DNA from: Diplosphaera chodatii
Taxonomy: Eukaryota; Chlorophyta; Trebouxiophyceae; Prasiolales; Stichococcaceae
Reading direction: 5' to 3'
DNA length: 64,000 bases
Assembly (NCBI GenBank): GCA_032358165.1
Contig: JAALGY010000017.1
Location: 3,038,001 to 3,102,000 of the forward strand
Shown: positions 54,653 through 64,000 of the stretch, one piece after another
Layout: each line of letters begins with the position of its first letter
How positions within the stretch are numbered: position 1 is the first letter of the stretch
Program-made: the position numbers and the translations under genes
Notes under the pieces: model-generated
Told to the model about the DNA's origin: nothing
Database searches by the model: none
Seen by the model: the letters and a program-made list of their open reading frames with translations, nothing else

Positions 54653-57593
54653 CTAGTTCTTGCGGATCTTGGACGACAGCTTGCACAGGCGCGCCAGCAG
54701 GCCCGACAGCTGCAGCCGGGAGCCCACGCCGTCGCTGATGCGCATGTGCGTCAGCCCGATCTCCTGCACGTGCAGCCACCCACGCCGTGAGCTACCCGCC
54801 ATACGCTAGAGCCTCCGGCTGTAAGCAGCAGGAGACAGACGCTCATGCAGCCCTCCGGAACAGGAAGCCAAAATCTACATGAGCGACATGCTGTGCCGCA
54901 CACCTTGATGTATTCGAGCTTGAGGAACTCCATCATGTCCGTGTTCCGCGTCACACGGAACAGGGTGCCGATGATGTCTGTGCTGCTGTAGCCGTCATCG
55001 AACAGCTTCTGCAGCAGGACGTGAGAGCCATCGTGTTAGGACGAGGGTTACCCCGATCTGGGGTGACAGAAATGCGTCTGGCTTTCACAACCGCAGAGTG
55101 CAGCTCAGGCTGGATTGAGCTAGTATTGTGAGGATGATGGGGTGGGAGTGACAGCTGCACAGGACGAGCACCTTCATGCCAGTGTAGGCGGACTGAAGAT
55201 TGCAGGCGAGGCAGTCCTGCACGATCTTGCCCACCAGCAGTGGGTGCGGCTGGTCACACACCTGCAGACACGTTGCTGGGCGTTTTGTACGCCCCTTCAG
55301 CAGCCTGCTCAACATGTCTGAGAGATGCGCTGGCAACACTGCGCACACAGGGCCTGCTTGGGCATTGGAACACTTAGCAGCACGCACCCTGAAGACGTTG
55401 TCGCGGCTGACCAGGCCAAAGCCTGCCACTGTGGCCTGCATGGCACTGTAACGCAATTGCCATTGTGCAACGCATCAGCACACATCATGCACAGCAGGAG
55501 CATCGCTTGATCATGCAGCGTGCCAGGGAAAGCAGACGACGCTCAGGCATGGCATCTGGACAGAGGGTGCACGAGATCAAACGCGGCCCACCTGCAGATT
55601 GTTCAGCGCCTGCCGCATGTCGCCGTCCGCTGTGAAGATGATGGCCTCGAGGCCCTCCGGAACAGAAGCCACCTGCAGCACGGGACATTGCACGGGACGT
55701 TTCCTCATCGCTTGACCGGCCTGATCATAGAGACACGGTGCCTCCGGCGTCAAGAGGAGGTGCCACCACGATCGCCCCATACATGAGGGTGATGGCAGCA
55801 TTAACAGAGTTTGAATCACCACACCCCACAGGTACATTGACCACACGTGCTGGGGGTTTGTCCACTGCACCTTTTCCTGTTGGCACACCCACTGCAGGCG
55901 CGACAGGATCTCCGCATCGCCCAGCCGCACAAAGCGCAGGATGGCGCACCGCGACTGGATGGGCTCGATGACCTGCGCACAGCACCAGGCAGCCAGTCAG
56001 AGTTTTGCCCCCGGTCTGAACATGGACATGTGCGCACAGTCCTTCGATGCCGCGACAGGGGACGGTCCCTCACAGGCATCCGCAACGAGGCTGTTGCTTG
56101 TGGCGTGCCCTGCAGCCTGCCTGCATGCGAGCGCGGCATGCGCTGGGCAGAAGCCAGCACAGCAAAGGCAATGTGAAGATGCACGGTCATCAAAGCGCCA
56201 AGCTTCGGATCATCTACAGCAGGCACGCGGGTGGCGCGCCTTTGAGGACTGGTTGCACGCGAGCGCAAAGCGAGTGGTGGTGGAGTACAGCTCCATCGTC
56301 CGCCGCAGCGCCTGCTGCGCCCCGCTCGTCATGCTGCAGGGTGGGCGCAGCATCGCGTCAGCGAGCGCATCGGTTGGCGCAGTCTGCAGTGACAGCACTG
56401 GGAACAGGCACACGATGCCACAGGCCTGTGTTTGTGGCGGCGCAGCATGACGCCTCTGCAGGACGAGGCAAATGCGCAAGACCGCTCAGGCAGCGGCCGA
56501 AGTCGCCTCAAGCGGGACAGCAGCTGGTGCACATCGTCCAGTGCACCAGCTGCTGTCCCGCTGTCCCGTTTGGCAAACCCAGTGCATGCCTGTCTGCCTC
56601 GTCCAGGATGACGATCTTGTGGCGGCCCGGCGGCAGCGTCACCTTCTTCTGCGCGAACATCTTGATCTTGTTCCGCACCACGTCAATGCCCCTGCGCACA
56701 TTCCCCAAGGTCAGAAAAGTGATCTTGCTGGACGGCCCCCTCCACTGCGATGTCCGTAGCCTGTACAAGTGATGGGCTGCCACTGCTTCCTAGGGCGGCG
56801 CTGTGCTGAGTTTCATGTGCAGGGTGTGCACCTGTCGTCGGAGGCGTTGAGCTCCAGGACGCCCTCCCTGTAGTTGGGGCCCAGCAGCCCGTGCGCCAGC
56901 GCCAGGATGCTGGTCGTCTTCCCGGTGCCGGGCGGCCCCTGAGAGGCCCAGGAGTGTAATATTGATCCGGTCGAATGCTGTTGCACAATGGACTACCGCG
57001 GTACGTCTCAAATACACGTGCAGCTAGCAGCTCGTGTGCCTTCAAGCAGACGGAGTGTCCACGGAGATGGGTCGGCCCGGCAGCCTTCCAGGTGGTGCTG
57101 CCATCCACCGTGGACGAGGATATGCCGTTGCAGCCTCGTGAGCATCTGCGGTATGGCAGGGCAGCAATGAGCAGACATGGGAGCCCGTCACGCACCGCGA
57201 GGATGACGTTGGGGAAGTTGCCCTCCCGGCCGATGACCTGCAGCCGCGACACCGCCTCCACGTTGCCCACCACATCGTCGATGTTCTTGGGGCGATACTT
57301 CTCCACCTGGTTGCAGCAACGAGGCAGCCTAAGCCGAAGGCGCTGCCATGTCACACCGACACTTGGCATGCTGTGTTCAAGCTGGGTGTGTGCCATCTGA
57401 CATGCGGCAGTTCCCACCAGATGATCAGGATGTGGATGGGTTCACCGCGAATTACATGGGCGCCTTAACAGGACATGCTTACCCACGGCAGGTCGTAGGA
57501 GGCTGTGGTCTTTGAGGCTGCCGCTGGCGCAGGCGCGGCTGCAGTGCTGGGCCCCGCAGCATCAACGTCCATGGCCGTGGCGACGTCGGTCAT
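54653..57593 (-). CDS. RFC2: Replication factor C subunit 2 (clamp-loader AAA+ ATPase)
   Basis: Small subunit of the nuclear clamp loader that opens PCNA and loads it on primed DNA. Eleven exons (57593-57483, 57306-57196, 56938-56832, 56691-56590, 56333-56240, 55972-55871, 55672-55592, 55435-55388, 55261-55172, 55008-54904, 54763-54653) sum to 1062 nt, 353 aa. Motifs: RFC box [16 protein letters not shown]; Walker [39 protein letters not shown]; Walker [19 protein letters not shown]; sensor 1 [13 protein letters not shown] box [35 protein letters not shown]-terminal collar ending SSKIRKN. It is closest in my memory to plant RFC2/human RFC2. Introns 4 and 5 must use GC donors (AG|GCATGC and AAG|GCGCGC) to give DEADSMTSG and CNQSSKVIEP. 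An upstream in-frame Met at 57668 would add 25 residues. Confidence 0.95.
56511..56562. repeat. Perfect 22-bp inverted repeat in RFC2 intron 4
   Basis: Arms 56511-56532 and 56541-56562 are exact reverse complements separated by an 8-base loop (ATCGTCCA). The hairpin sits within the GC-AG intron 56589-56334. No flanking target-site duplication was noticed. Confidence 0.9.
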
Positions 57594-58885
57594 GCTGACC
57601 GGCTGTGAAGACCCGCTGGTTACAGGCGCTGCATTGGTGCGGCTCTTCCATCTGCCATGTTTGATCACTGTAGCGTTGCCGCAGGTGCAGTAGAGCCTCT
57701 ACCTGACATTGACTGCAGCTGCGTCTGCCGAGAAAGTCAGATACTATACCGGCATTTCAGCTGAGACAGGCAGCGCAGCGTTGCTGCTCTTTCCAGGCAG
57801 GCAGCAGGCCGACAGTTTGAAGCCAGCTCGAATGTTGCTGTGGTCTTCGCGCGCTCAGCTGATCGTAGGTGTGCTTAGCACTAGGTGCAGGGCAGGTAGC
57901 GTACAATGTGCAGCGAGTGAGGTGTCTATAAGCTGTCACATGCGCACCAGCAACTCAAAGTCATCAGCTCTTCTTTCAGCTCAGCTGTATGCATGCCACG
58001 CTGGCATGACGCGTCAAGATGGCCAGGACACGCTGGCGTGACTCATCAGCTGGCGCAACAAAACAGCGAGCTGTCGGCAAAAGTGCCCACTCTGTTGCTG
58101 CCGCGCCCACCCGCCCGACATCATATGCTAGCGTGCGTACCTAGGACGAGCCTGTTGCCGCGTTGATAGCTGCCAGCCCAAGGTAGGCTTCTCTCGGCTG
58201 CAAGGCTGTTCCGTTGCAAAACTTGAATCGTGTAGGACCTTTAGAAGTGGCCATGGTGCTCGCGGCCTGCAGTGCTGATCCCAAACTCGCAAGTGATGCG
58301 CTGCTGGACATCACATACACCTGCCACGGCCTGTTGTAGACACGGCAGACATGCAGCTCACTCCAACATTTGGAGGCAGGAAGATTGGGCGGCTGCTCAG
58401 CCCTCCGTCGATGTGCAGCTAGTTCATGACGAACACTGCTGCGCTTCCTACTTTGCGTGTTGACAGTCCTTCGGCTGGAGGAGTGTCAGGGGTCCACCTC
58501 AAGGGTCCATTGCGAGGCAGACATGTAGAGCAGATCAAAAGCAACACATGAGCTTCTGTTGCGAAGCGCAGTGCAATGTTGCTGTGGTAGGTGAACATGT
58601 TGAGGTGGCCAGCTGCGAAGCGCAGTGCAATGTTGCTGTGGTAGGTGAACATGTTGAGGTGGCCAGCCACCAGGCTGGGCTGGGCTGCACTCTGGCTGCC
58701 GCAGCAGGGTTGACACCGATCAGCGAAATTTCCTTCAGCGTCTGTTGCTGATCAGCGCAGCACTCAGCAGACCTTGCCACCTGCTTGTTCAGGTACAAGC
58801 AACGCAACAGCAGCAGGCGCTTCTTGCGGCGTTCACACGGTGCAAACCCCCTCACGCACAGACAGCTGCCGGACAGCGCAGCACC
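57594..58885. other. Divergent region between RFC2 and SAP-SPIRAL1 genes
   Basis: About 1.3 kb between opposite start codons. It contains the perfect 54-bp tandem duplication at 58560-58667. No coding exon was supported, although an untranslated first exon of the plus-strand gene could lie here. Confidence 0.45.
58560..58667. repeat. Perfect 54-bp tandem duplication
   Basis: Bases 58560-58613 and 58614-58667 are identical and adjacent; both begin TGCGAAGCGCAGTGCAATG and end GAGGTGGCCAGC. The unit is a multiple of three, so short ORFs pass through it on both strands, but none resembles a protein family. Confidence 0.95.
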
Positions 58886-61091
58886 ATGGTGCAGGTGAGC
58901 CTGCAGCACACGAACACAGTCCATAATTCCTGCCCATGTACATGCATCTCCTGGGTTACAATCGTGCATCAGTCGCTACCTCTTCCCCTTCTGCGAGAGC
59001 GCAGTACCGGCAGCCCATCACAAGTCTCCGCCACCATAGCAAGAGCTGATCAGCGGGACTGGCCGCCCTGCAGGTGCAGGACTACCTGCGGCCGCTGATG
59101 CTGAAGGACCTGCGGACGCAGTGCCGCGCGCGGGGCATCAACCCCGGCGGCGGGCGTGAGGCCCTGGCCGAGCGCGTTGGCGAGCACATGCTCGCCACCC
59201 AGGACTTGTGAGCAGATCCATGTGGACAGACCTCGCACGATGTAGTTTGTTGCATGATCACTTGTGCCTGCTGCAGCAGCAGCTCAGAGGCCCTGGCCAA
59301 GCGCAGGAGCGAGCACATGCTCACATCTGAGACAGTGCACTCATCCTGCAAACCGCCAGCATTGTAGGCCCCTAATACAGCATCATGGCTCGGTGTGTGC
59401 GGCACCCAGCAGTGGCTGCAAGGAGCCGGCACCACATCCGGGCAGAGCATGCCGGCTGTGCAGAAAGTCAGCAGACCTGCATGCAGATGTCAGTTCCTCA
59501 CCGATTGACATGGAGGTTGGACAACAGCAGCGGGCGCCAAGCAGTATCTTAAAGATAACAAGCGCAGCACTGCCGCCCGAATCCTGCAGTGTCCAAGCTG
59601 GGGTCGCAAGTGCACCGACTGCTCCTTGATGTGTACGCCTGCAGCACCATCTTTGCTGAGGCGCCAGCGGCTCCCGGCGCCGCTGAAGACGGCCCCGCCA
59701 CCTACATGTCCCGCGGCGCTGCACAGCAGCGTGCGGAGCCGCCGCAGGCCAACAACTACACCCGCCCCAACGGCCAGAACGTGAGTGACTGGTCCCTGAA
59801 TGGTGCTTCTGACATTGGCACCCACTGCATGGCTGGCGTGACGTGCAGTTGAGCTGATGCGTGAGGTGGTGCAGGTCGACAGCAGCTGCTCAGTTCCGGC
59901 TCTGTTCTCAAGCACCAACATCGCGCCCACATAGGATGCATGCAGACAACAGGGCTGTGGTGGCACGAGCTGCCACACACGAGCAACGTTGTCTGGCTGA
60001 CTGCAGGTGGGCAACCACATCACAGACCGCCCCAGCAGCCGCGTGACGGCGCCCCCTGGCGGCGCCTCCCAGGTCCACTTTGGCGGGTACGGCGGCGACG
60101 TCACCCCAGAGGTAGGCTCCAGCACATGCGCACGCTTATGTGGCCAGTATGTGCAGGCCCCCCGCTGCGGGGCTGGCTGCCGGTGTACTCATCGCCGGTC
60201 TGCAAGGGGCTGCACGCTGTTGTTCCTCCGTCAAACAGCTCACAGCAGGCCTGGCGTCAGTAATTGAGCGTCAGCAGGTGTGGCTGCAGATGCTGGTTGT
60301 CATTCAGAACATCGGCCGCGCCCTTCATCCTGTACCTGGTGCTGTCTGCGCTTGCAGCTGCTCGGCACCAGGATCTCGGTCTTCAGCTCATAACTTCACC
60401 TGCATAACGCAGCCGCCGCCAACGGACACTTCGTTCCTTCTGCAGGCGGCGGCGGCGCTGGCCGACGTCAGCAACCAGCCCGTCAGCCGCTTCCCCGAGG
60501 CGAGCTCCAAGCCGCCGGCCCACCTCGCCGCGCAGGAGCAGCCCATGGTGTGCACCTTCGTGCTCGTTGCTCATAAAATCAGTGTCATCGAGCCTGAGCC
60601 TTGCATCCGTCTGCTCCGGTGCTGCTGATAAGATGTGCTGTGTGCAGCTGGCTGCATGCCGGCCCGTGCACTGTGGGCACGTCCCGCTCTGGTCTAGACC
60701 CTCATGGGCTGATGCTGCAGGGTGCCTCCCCGCCGCAGCACGGCCACTTCAGCGGCCACGGCATGAGCCGCGCCGGCGGCGTGGCCATCAACAACTACAC
60801 CCGCACCCAGGGCCAGAACGTGAGGATCGCAGCCAACAGTCATACCGACATCCACGTTCCCTTGCCCGCTTGGCGGTTGCCTCTGCATGAGCAGCCTGCG
60901 TGCACGGTTGCGCAGCGCCCGCACGACTGGTGCTGTGTCTATCCAGGTGCCAGCGCCTGTCCACAGCCGAGATCTAGTGAATTAGCCGCAACATGTCGTG
61001 TGTGATGCAGGTGGGCAACTTCCTGAGCGACCGCCCCAGCAGCCGCGTGCTGGCGCCGCCTGGCGGCGCATCCCAGGTCTTCTTCGGCTGA
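58886..61091 (+). CDS. SAP-domain protein with two SPIRAL1-like motifs
   Basis: Seven exons (58886-58894, 59074 or 59080-59207, 59645-59780, 60007-60111, 60446-60547, 60721-60819, 61011-61091) sum to a 219- or 221-aa protein, depending on which of two acceptors starts exon 2. Residues about 5-45 look like a SAP helix-loop-helix (YLRPLMLKDLRTQCRARGIN, EALAERVGEHML), a fold that usually binds DNA. Two copies of a SPIRAL1-type motif follow: NNYTRPNGQN + VGNHITDRPSSRVTAPPGG ending HFGG, and NNYTRTQGQN + VGNFLSDRPSSRVLAPPGG ending FFG-stop. As recalled, plant SPIRAL1 ends in a comparable GQN-GNF-DRPS-V-PGG sequence and binds growing microtubule ends. Both motif copies are split at the same GQN|VGN point by an intron, so the unit arose by duplication of an exon pair. 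The first coding exon has three codons only. Confidence 0.85.
59158..59333. repeat. Partial duplication of the SAP exon
   Basis: The end of the SAP exon (59158-59205, EALAERVGEHML) has a diverged copy at about 59287-59333 (EALAKRRSEHML) within the following intron. The copy carries several substitutions and no clear splice donor. Confidence 0.8.
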
Positions 61092-61583
61092 GGACACATT
61101 CCGCCAGCATGCAACCACATCTCGGCAGGGATGATACGGCGTTCTGGAGGCAGCACGCACATGCAGCTACCTGCCTGGTCAGCTGGAACATGCTGACAAG
61201 GAGGGATTTGTTGCGTGTGTCATCTGGGCACGCATGCCCTAGGGAGACTCAGAACATGGCCCACTGTCGCCTGGGTGGGGGAGTGCACATCGCTTGCAGC
61301 TGTGTTTACATTCGTAGTGCACAGGCAGCCACATCAGCAGCTTCTATTTTCGTCACAGTCTTCATGTTGCTGCAAGCAAGGTTCATCGCTGCAAGCGAGT
61401 GCTGGTCATTACAAAGAAGTCTTGGCCAACGCCACATGCATACCGTATGCTGATCAAAATGGAATCTGTTGAACAAACCCTGCCAACTCCACTGGTCAGA
61501 ACTCCTTTGCGTCAGCAGAACAACACAACCTTGCCTGCTGTTGACTGTCCGTACCGGCACGGACATGGAGCTAGGTTTGCTGG
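61092..61583. other. Convergent 3' region
   Basis: About 0.49 kb between the stop codons of the SAP-SPIRAL1 gene and the mTERF gene; only 3' UTR sequence is expected. Nothing else was seen. Confidence 0.5.
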
Positions 61584-62772
61584 TCACCGTGCACTTTCAA
61601 TGATGTGCTCGAGTTGCGCCAGGGCTGAGTCCTCAAAGCTCTTCGCCACAGCATCATGAAGCACTTTGCGTGACCCATCTGCCACTTCCCTCCCGCAATG
61701 GTACCGCAGGCACTCGGGCATCTCCACAATGAGACCCCGCAGCCGTCGCGGGCTGAGCCTGAAGCTCATTTGCAGGTTCTCTGCGATGTTGCACAGCCTG
61801 TTCCTGCTTGCAAGCAGGAGATGTGGCTGTGCAGTCAGCACCGCTGCCGCCTCTTCTGCTGTCAAGCCAAGCTCTGCCAGGCGCGAGTGCGAGGCTGCGA
61901 TGTCGCTAGGCCCTGACGTCAGGACCTCGGGCACTGCAGCCAGTCGTGCCCCAAGTTCAGCTGGCAACAGCTTGCCTCCAAAGGCGGCCGCCACTGCATC
62001 GACCCGCGCTTGCACTTCGCCGGGCTCCAGGGATGCGATCTCAGGCTCGACCTTCAGCATCCAGGCCACCTTGACTGGTGACAGCCCGAGGCTGATCAGG
62101 ATGCTGCCCGCTTGCTGATGTCCCTTGGTGGCGGTCATGGCCTGGTCCTGACCGTATACGTATGCGTACCCACTGTCAGCAGCATCGACCATCTCGGGTG
62201 GGGAGTCCATGAACAGCGCATTGGTGGGCACATTGACCAGGCGGGTGCTGGTGCTGCCGAGCTGCAGCTGCTTGGTGACGCTGACGCCTGTTGAGCCGCT
62301 CAGCCTCGTCCGCTGGGGAGGCGTTGTAGCGGGAGTCATTCGAGCTTCTAGCGGCTGAGTCCGTTGCGTCAAGTTGACAGCGCGTGCAGGCGACTTCCAT
62401 ATTGGTGAAGGGCCTGCAGATATTGCAAGATACCCTGAGGCATGTGCACAACTAGGGCGTGATTGTCTGTTGCAGGGCAGAAGAGCAACAGCAGCACTCT
62501 CAGCACATCAGTAGCATGCATGTCTAGCTGCTGAACTCTAACAACATGGACCGTCACACATCAGATGGGAATGTGAGGCGGTGAAGGTGTCAAACAGGCT
62601 TACCAGTATGGTTGCTTGAAACGGAAACACGGCTTGGCAGGGAGGTGGGTCGCTGCTGCGTGATGGTCCAGGAGCGGCATGCTGTCGTTGTCAGCAGCGC
62701 CATTGTTGCCGCTGCATGCAGGAAGATACGCTCAGGCTTGTTTAAAAGAAGCCTACGTACCGTGGTCATCAT
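61584..62772 (-). CDS. mTERF-family organelle nucleic-acid-binding protein
   Basis: mTERF proteins bind DNA or RNA in mitochondria or plastids and affect transcription termination, splicing or ribosome assembly. Two exons (62772-62604 and 62413-61584) join in phase over a GTAAGC donor to give 332 aa. The first about 55 residues (MMTTVRRLLLNKPERIFLHA and Ser/Thr/Arg-rich sequence) look like an organelle presequence. Residues about 150-290 contain mTERF helical repeats: LISLGLSPVKVAWMLKVEPE, ARLAAVPEVLTSGPSDIA, RLAELGLTAEEAAAVLTAQP, LRGLIVEMPECLRYH. Repeats are few and the protein is short for the family, so it may be a small divergent member. The repeat-bearing second exon is secure; the first exon is inferred from the splice signals and presequence-like composition. 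Confidence 0.78.
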
Positions 62773-64000
62773 TCAGTTGCCTCGCACTGACGGGCATGCT
62801 TTTGCCATGCAGTGCGCGTGTTGCACGAGGCAGCCAAGATTGGCACAGTCTCCTTGGCTTGCATTGCACTCCCCATGCGTTGAGACCGATGCATGACGTT
62901 TACGTGCTGTGGCTAGGGTGCGCGCACTTGCTGACTGTTCGGTCCGAAAGACAGAGCGACGGGGTTGGCTCCCAACAGCTCGCTGCTTCGCCAGCAACCG
63001 CCTAGCTACTCCGCCCACTCAGCTGCCCTGAACCTTGCGACTGTGCTTGATCTGCGCAGAGTACTCAGTGTGCGCTGTGGCCGCTGCACGACGCCATGCA
63101 GAAGAGTTGTTGGCCAAGAGCGGACATTCCGAGGCCCATGCCAAACCCTGCAGATCGTCTGACAGGAACAGGCTGCACGTCCTTGTCCTGCACTGCCACA
63201 GGCGTTGCCGGTAGATTCTACAGTAGCATCATGATGGTTGCCATCTGCTGATCTGCACGAGTAAAGGACCACCTAGCTGCGTAGGTGCATGCAGGGCATG
63301 TTGACCCTCAACTTGCCATGTGCAGCAGTACCTCTTCATATCAGTGCAGCTGAGATGTAACGTGTCATCGCCAACCTTGGATTCAGTGATGTGCCTCATG
63401 TGCAGAGGGCATCTCTTGCTACGCAAACATCATCAGCCATTGCGTCCGCCTCATGCCAGCTTGCACATACACCGCTGCATTCAGATGGCAGTCAGCAGCG
63501 TTACCCAGCAGCTTGCGGATCTGCAGGTGATCTGAAGGGAAGAAATAGCGAGTGTGCGCGCACTTCATGAGCACAGCACTGGAGTGTGCACTTCCCCCGT
63601 GGGGACTGCAGTATGGTGAGCGCGGTCATCCACAGCAGGCGCAGCCTGGCGCACAGCCAGCAGGCAGCAGGGTATCGTGGCTGTAGCACGCTCATGGTGG
63701 AGGGAGCGTGCTGCGGCAGACTCACCATGCATCAGGACGCACATAACATGGCCTGCTCGCCGGCAACAGGGTCGCGCTCAACTCAGGAGCTACAGTCTGC
63801 ATCTTCTGGGAGGATGATCAACGGCAGCTCTTGATCGCCAACATAACAGTTACAAAGACGTCTGTATCTGTTTGTTCATTGCGCTTTAGGCTGCACATGA
63901 GCTGAAAGATGTCATGCCAACCTTGCCTGCCGCACAAGGTGCTACCCTGACACGACCGCTGGTGACATCAGCTATCACATGCGCAAGACGCCTGCCATCG
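62773..64000. other. Terminal region without recognised gene
   Basis: About 1.2 kb on either strand shows only short ORFs with no family resemblance. It may contain the mTERF promoter and part of a neighbouring gene cut by the window edge. Confidence 0.35.

Noticed and set aside
58548..58751. 67-aa ORF containing the 54-bp duplication
   Set aside because: In-frame only because the unit is a multiple of three; no initiation or family evidence.

Overview
The window is nuclear DNA of a photosynthetic eukaryote, almost certainly a chlorophyte green alga. The evidence is GC-rich codon use, very many short exons separated by GT-AG introns, a PsbP photosystem II gene with a bipartite plastid/thylakoid presequence, a plastid sulfolipid synthase, an SLT-type sulfate transporter, and plant-type sucrose-phosphate synthase and PPi-dependent phosphofructokinase. 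Volvocine algae are, as far as I recall, poor in the last two, so a trebouxiophyte-like alga is my guess. This is inference, not a lineage call. Gene models were built by hand by joining exons on splice sites and reading phase. For ten of the eleven genes the amino-acid frame is continuous across the exons I could place, and for eight of them the summed coding length is divisible by three with start and stop both placed. All products are inferred from sequence motifs recalled from memory; no database search was possible.

Layout. 1-4482 (-): PPi-dependent phosphofructokinase, cut by the window edge. 5889-17624 (+): sucrose-phosphate synthase with about 32 exons, head-to-head with the former; both use fructose 6-phosphate. 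18940-19707 (+): intronless psbP. 20497-25465 (+): SQD2 sulfoquinovosyltransferase, 13 exons. 26699-28271 (+): small cupin protein, 6 exons. 28830-33015 (-): reticulon-like ER membrane protein, N-terminus unresolved. 34641-38270 (-): a C2 domain joined to Gly/Met/Gln-rich and dehydrin-like segments, 10 exons, 382 aa. 39075-44876 (+): a 1169-aa low-complexity, apparently disordered repeat protein, 12 exons. 45554-53716 (-): SLT/SAC1-type sodium-sulfate transporter, 26 exons, 853 aa. 54653-57593 (-): replication factor C subunit 2, 11 exons, 353 aa. 58886-61091 (+): SAP domain joined to two SPIRAL1-like motifs, 7 exons, about 220 aa. 61584-62772 (-): mTERF-family organelle protein, 2 exons. No recognisable gene lies in 62773-64000.

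The most unusual content is of three kinds. First, there are architectures I do not recognise: the C2-dehydrin fusion, the SAP-SPIRAL1 fusion and the large disordered repeat protein. Second, partial exon duplications recur inside genes (two in PFP, one in SQD2, one in the SAP gene, one productive pair in the C2-dehydrin gene), most carrying a splice site with them. Third, at least six introns are best explained by GC-AG splice sites, two of them fixed by the highly conserved RFC protein sequence; one of these introns also carries a perfect 22-bp hairpin. I saw no transposon ORF, CRISPR array, rRNA or tRNA, but tRNAs and non-coding RNAs cannot be excluded by eye.
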